DNA of 64,000 nucleotides from Staphylococcus sp. IVB6214 (lineage in GTDB: Bacteria > Bacillota > Bacilli > Staphylococcales > Staphylococcaceae). Below, one piece after another: positions 60,663 to 64,000 of the stretch. The stretch lies in NCBI RefSeq assembly GCF_025558585.1, contig NZ_CP094723.1, positions 248,001 through 312,000 on the forward strand, written 5' to 3'. Position numbers and translations under genes: made by a program. The notes beneath the pieces were generated by a model that did not search any database, had not been told where the DNA came from, and saw only the letters and a program-made list of their open reading frames with translations. Position 1 is the stretch's first letter, and each line of letters starts with the position of its first letter.

Positions 60663-61709
60663 ATGAAAATGACTTTTAGATGGTACGGAAAAGAAGATCC
60701 AATTAGTTTGGAATATATCCGTCAAATACCTGGAATGAAGGGGATTGTTAGTGCAATCTATGACGTACCTGTTGGTGAAGTTTGGCCGATGGAAAAAATT
60801 ACAGCACTGAAAGAAGAAGTAGAAGCGGCAGGATTGGAATTATCAGTCATTGAAAGTGTACCGGTTCATGAAGATATCAAATTAGGGAAACCTTCACGTG
60901 ATCGTTTGATTGAGAATTATTGTCAAACATTACGTAATTTAGGAAAAGCTGGCATTAAAACAGTATGTTATAACTTTATGCCAGTCTTTGACTGGACACG
61001 TTCTCAATTAGATTATCGATTAGAAGATGGGTCTACTTGTTTGATTTATGATGAAGAAGATATTGCAAAAATGAATCCATTGAGCGGTGAATTATCATTA
61101 CCGGGTTGGGATTCAAGTTATACGAAGGAAGATATGAAACAGTTATTCGATGACTATGCCGAAGTAGATGAAGAACAGTTATGGGAAAATCTTGCTTACT
61201 TTATTAACAAAGTAATTCCTGTTGCAGAAGAAGAAGATGTTCTAATGGCTATTCATCCGGATGATCCACCATGGAATATTTTTGGATTACCTCGTATTAT
61301 TACGACAAAAGAAAATCTTGAGCGTTTTATTAATCTATATGATTCTAAGAGCAATGGCTTAACGATGTGTTCAGGATCATTAGGCGCTGATCGTAATAAT
61401 GACTTTGTAGATATGTTGAAATACTTTGGAGACAAAGGACGTGTCCATTTTGTCCATGCACGTAATGTGAAATTAATAGGAGACAAGTCATTCCAAGAGT
61501 CTGCACATTTATCTGAAAAAGGCTCTATTGATATGTATGAAGTGGTTAAAGCAATGCATAGCTTTGGTTATGAAGGACCTATTCGTCCAGATCATGGTCG
61601 TATGATTTGGGGAGAAACGGGTAAACCGGGATATGGTTTATACGATCGAGCATTAGGTGCCACATATCTTAATGGTTTGTATGAAGCAGTGTGGAAGTCT
61701 AACAAATAG
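60663..61709 (+). CDS. uxuA: D-mannonate dehydratase
   Basis: A 348-residue TIM-barrel enzyme that dehydrates D-mannonate to 2-keto-3-deoxygluconate. Recognised by [20 protein letters not shown], metal-site contexts [28 protein letters not shown] and [12 protein letters not shown]. Starts 3 bases after uxaC, with GAGGAGG inside the uxaC end. Confidence 0.95.
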   Translation: MKMTFRWYGKEDPISLEYIRQIPGMKGIVSAIYDVPVGEVWPMEKITALKEEVEAAGLELSVIESVPVHEDIKLGKPSRDRLIENYCQTLRNLGKAGIKTVCYNFMPVFDWTRSQLDYRLEDGSTCLIYDEEDIAKMNPLSGELSLPGWDSSYTKEDMKQLFDDYAEVDEEQLWENLAYFINKVIPVAEEEDVLMAIHPDDPPWNIFGLPRIITTKENLERFINLYDSKSNGLTMCSGSLGADRNNDFVDMLKYFGDKGRVHFVHARNVKLIGDKSFQESAHLSEKGSIDMYEVVKAMHSFGYEGPIRPDHGRMIWGETGKPGYGLYDRALGATYLNGLYEAVWKSNK

Positions 61710-61721
61710 GAGATGGAGCCA

Positions 61722-62564
61722 ATGAAATTACCTTTTCAAATAAATTTAGAGAATAAAGTTGCAGTTGTGACAGGCGGTACCGGGGTCATTGGTAGTGAGA
61801 TGTCTAAAGCACTCGCACAATGTGGTGCGAAAGTAGCGATGGTCGGTATTACAGATGACTCAAAAGACCTTGTTTCTGATATAGAAGCGATGGGTGGAGA
61901 AGCAAAAGTCTTTTTAGGTGATGTAACGAACAAAGATGAGATGGAGCGTGTTAGAACAGAAGTACATGATACATTTGGGACTGTCGATATCTTAGTGAAT
62001 GGCGCTGGTGGTAATTCACCACGTGGTACAACAGATGATGAAAGATACAATACTGATAATGATAAGAGCAGCAAAACATTTTTTGACTTAGATGCTAAAA
62101 GTGTAGGATTTGTAATGGATCTGAACTTTTTAGGGACATTTATTCCGTCACAAGTGTTTGGTGCGGATATGGTGGATAAATCAGAGGCAGCTATTGTTAA
62201 TATTTCATCTATGAATGCATTTACGCCACTTACAAAAATTCCGGCATATAGTGGTGCCAAGTCAGCTGTTAGCAACTTTACACAATGGTTAAGTGTTTAC
62301 TTCTCAAAAACGAATATTCGCGTGAATGCAATTGCACCTGGTTTTTTAATTACCGCACAAAATGAAAGTTTATTATTAAATGAAGACGGCAGTTATACAG
62401 CACGTTCAGAAAAGATATTAAATGCAACACCAATGGAACGTTTCGGTAAACCAGAAGAATTGATAGGTGCATTGTTATTCTTAGTTGATACGCAAAGTGC
62501 AAGCTTTATTAATGGTGTTGTGTTACCGGTTGATGGTGGTTTTAATGCCTATTCTGGCGTTTAA
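61722..62564 (+). CDS. uxuB: Fructuronate reductase (SDR-type mannonate oxidoreductase)
   Basis: A 280-residue classical short-chain dehydrogenase. Cofactor motif TGGTGVIGSEM, NAG-like VNGAGGNSPRG, catalytic Ser in NISSMNAF and YSGAKSAV (YxxxK). It reduces fructuronate to mannonate between UxaC and UxuA, the Gram-positive SDR replacement for the long-chain E. coli UxuB. ATG 61722 follows TAGGAG; the ATG at 61713 lies next to it. Confidence 0.88.
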   Translation: MKLPFQINLENKVAVVTGGTGVIGSEMSKALAQCGAKVAMVGITDDSKDLVSDIEAMGGEAKVFLGDVTNKDEMERVRTEVHDTFGTVDILVNGAGGNSPRGTTDDERYNTDNDKSSKTFFDLDAKSVGFVMDLNFLGTFIPSQVFGADMVDKSEAAIVNISSMNAFTPLTKIPAYSGAKSAVSNFTQWLSVYFSKTNIRVNAIAPGFLITAQNESLLLNEDGSYTARSEKILNATPMERFGKPEELIGALLFLVDTQSASFINGVVLPVDGGFNAYSGV

Positions 62565-62588
62565 AATTTGAGAGAGGAGTTCTAATCA

Positions 62589-64000
62589 ATGTTATATCCA
62601 ATAAATACAGAATCTAGACAAGTGATTGATCTTTCAGGTGTTTGGCAGTTTAAACTTGTACAAAGAGATGAAGTCGTTGATCCCAAAAAACCTTTAGATA
62701 CTGACCAAGTAATGGCAGTTCCTGGTTCATATAATGATCAAGGAATCATACAAGAAATTCGACAACATGTTGGAGACGTATGGTATGAACGTCATTTTGT
62801 TATTTCAAGACAAATGAGAGATGAACGTATTGTATTACGATTTGGCTCAGCGACACATCATGCAACTGTCTATATCGATGGTGAAGAAGTAGTGACACAT
62901 TCAGGAGGTTTTTTACCATTTGAAGTTGATATTAGTCAATATGCAGTAGGTGCACATCGTCTGACAGTAAAAGTCAATAATATTTTGACGTATGAGACGT
63001 TACCAGTAGGTACATTTGAAGAAGTAGAACGCAATGGTAAGACGATCTTAAAAAATAGTCCGAACTTTGACTTTTTCAACTATGCAGGGTTGCATCGTCC
63101 TGTGAAAATATACACAACACCGAAATGTTATATTCAAGACATTCGTATTGTACCAACAGTAAAAGACAATGGTACAAGTGATGTAAGATATGAAATTGAT
63201 GTAGCAGGAGACACAGCATCAGTTGATCGTATTAAGATATCAGTTGTAGATGCCAAAGGTCATGTAGTCGCAGAAGATGAAGGTCAATCAGGTGATATTC
63301 ATATTGATAGTCCGTGTTTATGGCAACCGATGAATGCATATTTATATCGATTAGAAGTTGCGTTATATCATGAAGACACATGTATTGATGTTTATGAAGA
63401 GCGCTTCGGTATTCGTTCAGTTGAAGTGAAAGATGGTCAATTTTTAATTAATGGAAGTCCATTTTATTTTAAAGGCTTTGGTAAGCATGAAGATACGTAT
63501 TATCATGGACGTGGTCTTAATGAAACAGCCAATGTTTTAGATATTAACTTGATGAAGTGGATTGGCGCAAACTCATTTAGAACATCACATTATCCATATT
63601 CTGAAGAGATGATGCGACTCGCAGATGAACAAGGTATTGTTGTGATTGATGAGACGACAGCAGTTGGCTTACACTTGAACTTTATGGCAACGCTAGGTGG
63701 CACGAGTGACAATGATACTTGGAAAGGGTTAAAAACACATCAAGCACACCGAGAAGTGATTGAAGGATTGATTCAGCGGGATAAAAACCATGCTTGCGTT
63801 GTCATGTGGTCAATTGCGAATGAACCTGAGTCAAATGCACCGGGTGCTAAAGAATACTTTGCGCCATTTGTACAACTGGCAAGAGACTTAGATCCACAAC
63901 AACGACCTGTGACAATTGTAACAATATTAACTGCTAGTCCAGAAACTTGTGAAGTACAAGACTTAATTGATGTAATTTGCTTAAATCGTTATTATGGCTG
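62589..64000 (+). CDS. uidA: Beta-glucuronidase (GH2), 3' end beyond the window
   Basis: At least 470 residues, open to the window end; the full family length is about 600. Order: jelly-roll sugar-binding domain ([25 protein letters not shown]), Ig-like domain, then the TIM barrel with [15 protein letters not shown] and the acid/base Glu412 in WSIANEPES. The nucleophile would lie past 64000. No signal peptide, so it is cytoplasmic and acts on imported glucuronides. GAGAGGAG is 10 bases before ATG 62589. Confidence 0.93.
   Translation, partial: MLYPINTESRQVIDLSGVWQFKLVQRDEVVDPKKPLDTDQVMAVPGSYNDQGIIQEIRQHVGDVWYERHFVISRQMRDERIVLRFGSATHHATVYIDGEEVVTHSGGFLPFEVDISQYAVGAHRLTVKVNNILTYETLPVGTFEEVERNGKTILKNSPNFDFFNYAGLHRPVKIYTTPKCYIQDIRIVPTVKDNGTSDVRYEIDVAGDTASVDRIKISVVDAKGHVVAEDEGQSGDIHIDSPCLWQPMNAYLYRLEVALYHEDTCIDVYEERFGIRSVEVKDGQFLINGSPFYFKGFGKHEDTYYHGRGLNETANVLDINLMKWIGANSFRTSHYPYSEEMMRLADEQGIVVIDETTAVGLHLNFMATLGGTSDNDTWKGLKTHQAHREVIEGLIQRDKNHACVVMWSIANEPESNAPGAKEYFAPFVQLARDLDPQQRPVTIVTILTASPETCEVQDLIDVICLNRYYG

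Overview
This window is chromosomal core DNA of a low-GC Firmicute, and the gene order and protein sequences point to Staphylococcus. Gene content (ctsR-mcsA-mcsB-clpC, radA, gltX-cysE-cysS-mrnC-rlmB, sigH, rpmG-secE-nusG, rplKA, rplJL, rpoBC, rpsLG-fusA-tuf, ilvE, dgk/dck, tadA, azo1) matches the staphylococcal backbone. Two traits point away from S. aureus and toward the hyicus-intermedius clade (S. pseudintermedius and relatives, which use the MEP isoprenoid route): ispD and ispF sit between radA and gltX, and there is a uronate/beta-glucuronide operon. I do not assign a species.

Layout. 1-3163: a gene tail, then pdxR divergent from pdxST (PLP synthesis). 3176-4955: an ISL3-family element at the very end of nupC. 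4959-12323: nupC, the CtsR-controlled heat-shock operon and radA. 12364-19975: ispDF, a tandem hairpin repeat, gltX, a cysteine T-box, cysE-cysS-mrnC-rlmB-rae1 and sigH. 20034-38723: the transcription/translation super-region, interrupted between rplA and rplJ by a second, nearly identical ISL3 copy in the opposite orientation. 38845-39542: a SprG/SprF-like type I toxin-antitoxin locus plus an orphan antitoxin copy. 39547-51801: amidohydrolase, threonine catabolism (kbl, tdh), an IS1182-family element, ilvE, a DUF2325 protein, HAD phosphatases, deoxynucleoside kinases, tadA and azo1. 51905-64000: an accessory sugar locus with a GH3 glycosidase, a HAD protein, an AraC regulator, and the operon kdgA-kdgK-transporter-uxaC-uxuA-uxuB-uidA (last gene cut by the window end).

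How the genes work together. The last operon encodes a full route from beta-glucuronides through glucuronate, fructuronate, mannonate, KDG and KDPG to pyruvate and glyceraldehyde-3-phosphate. With the neighbouring GH3 enzyme it could serve host glycosaminoglycan fragments, which is an inference. The ribosomal/RNA-polymerase region carries several visible RNA control elements: an L10 leader, two L1-type motifs, a hairpin before rpoB, a hairpin between rpoB and rpoC, and a tuf promoter/leader. The most unusual points are the two inverted ISL3 copies bracketing 17.5 kb of essential genes with intact target duplications, an McsA without its first zinc finger, the toxin gene with an overlapping leader ORF, and the orphan antitoxin RNA. 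I found no CRISPR array, tRNA or rRNA gene, and no prophage.
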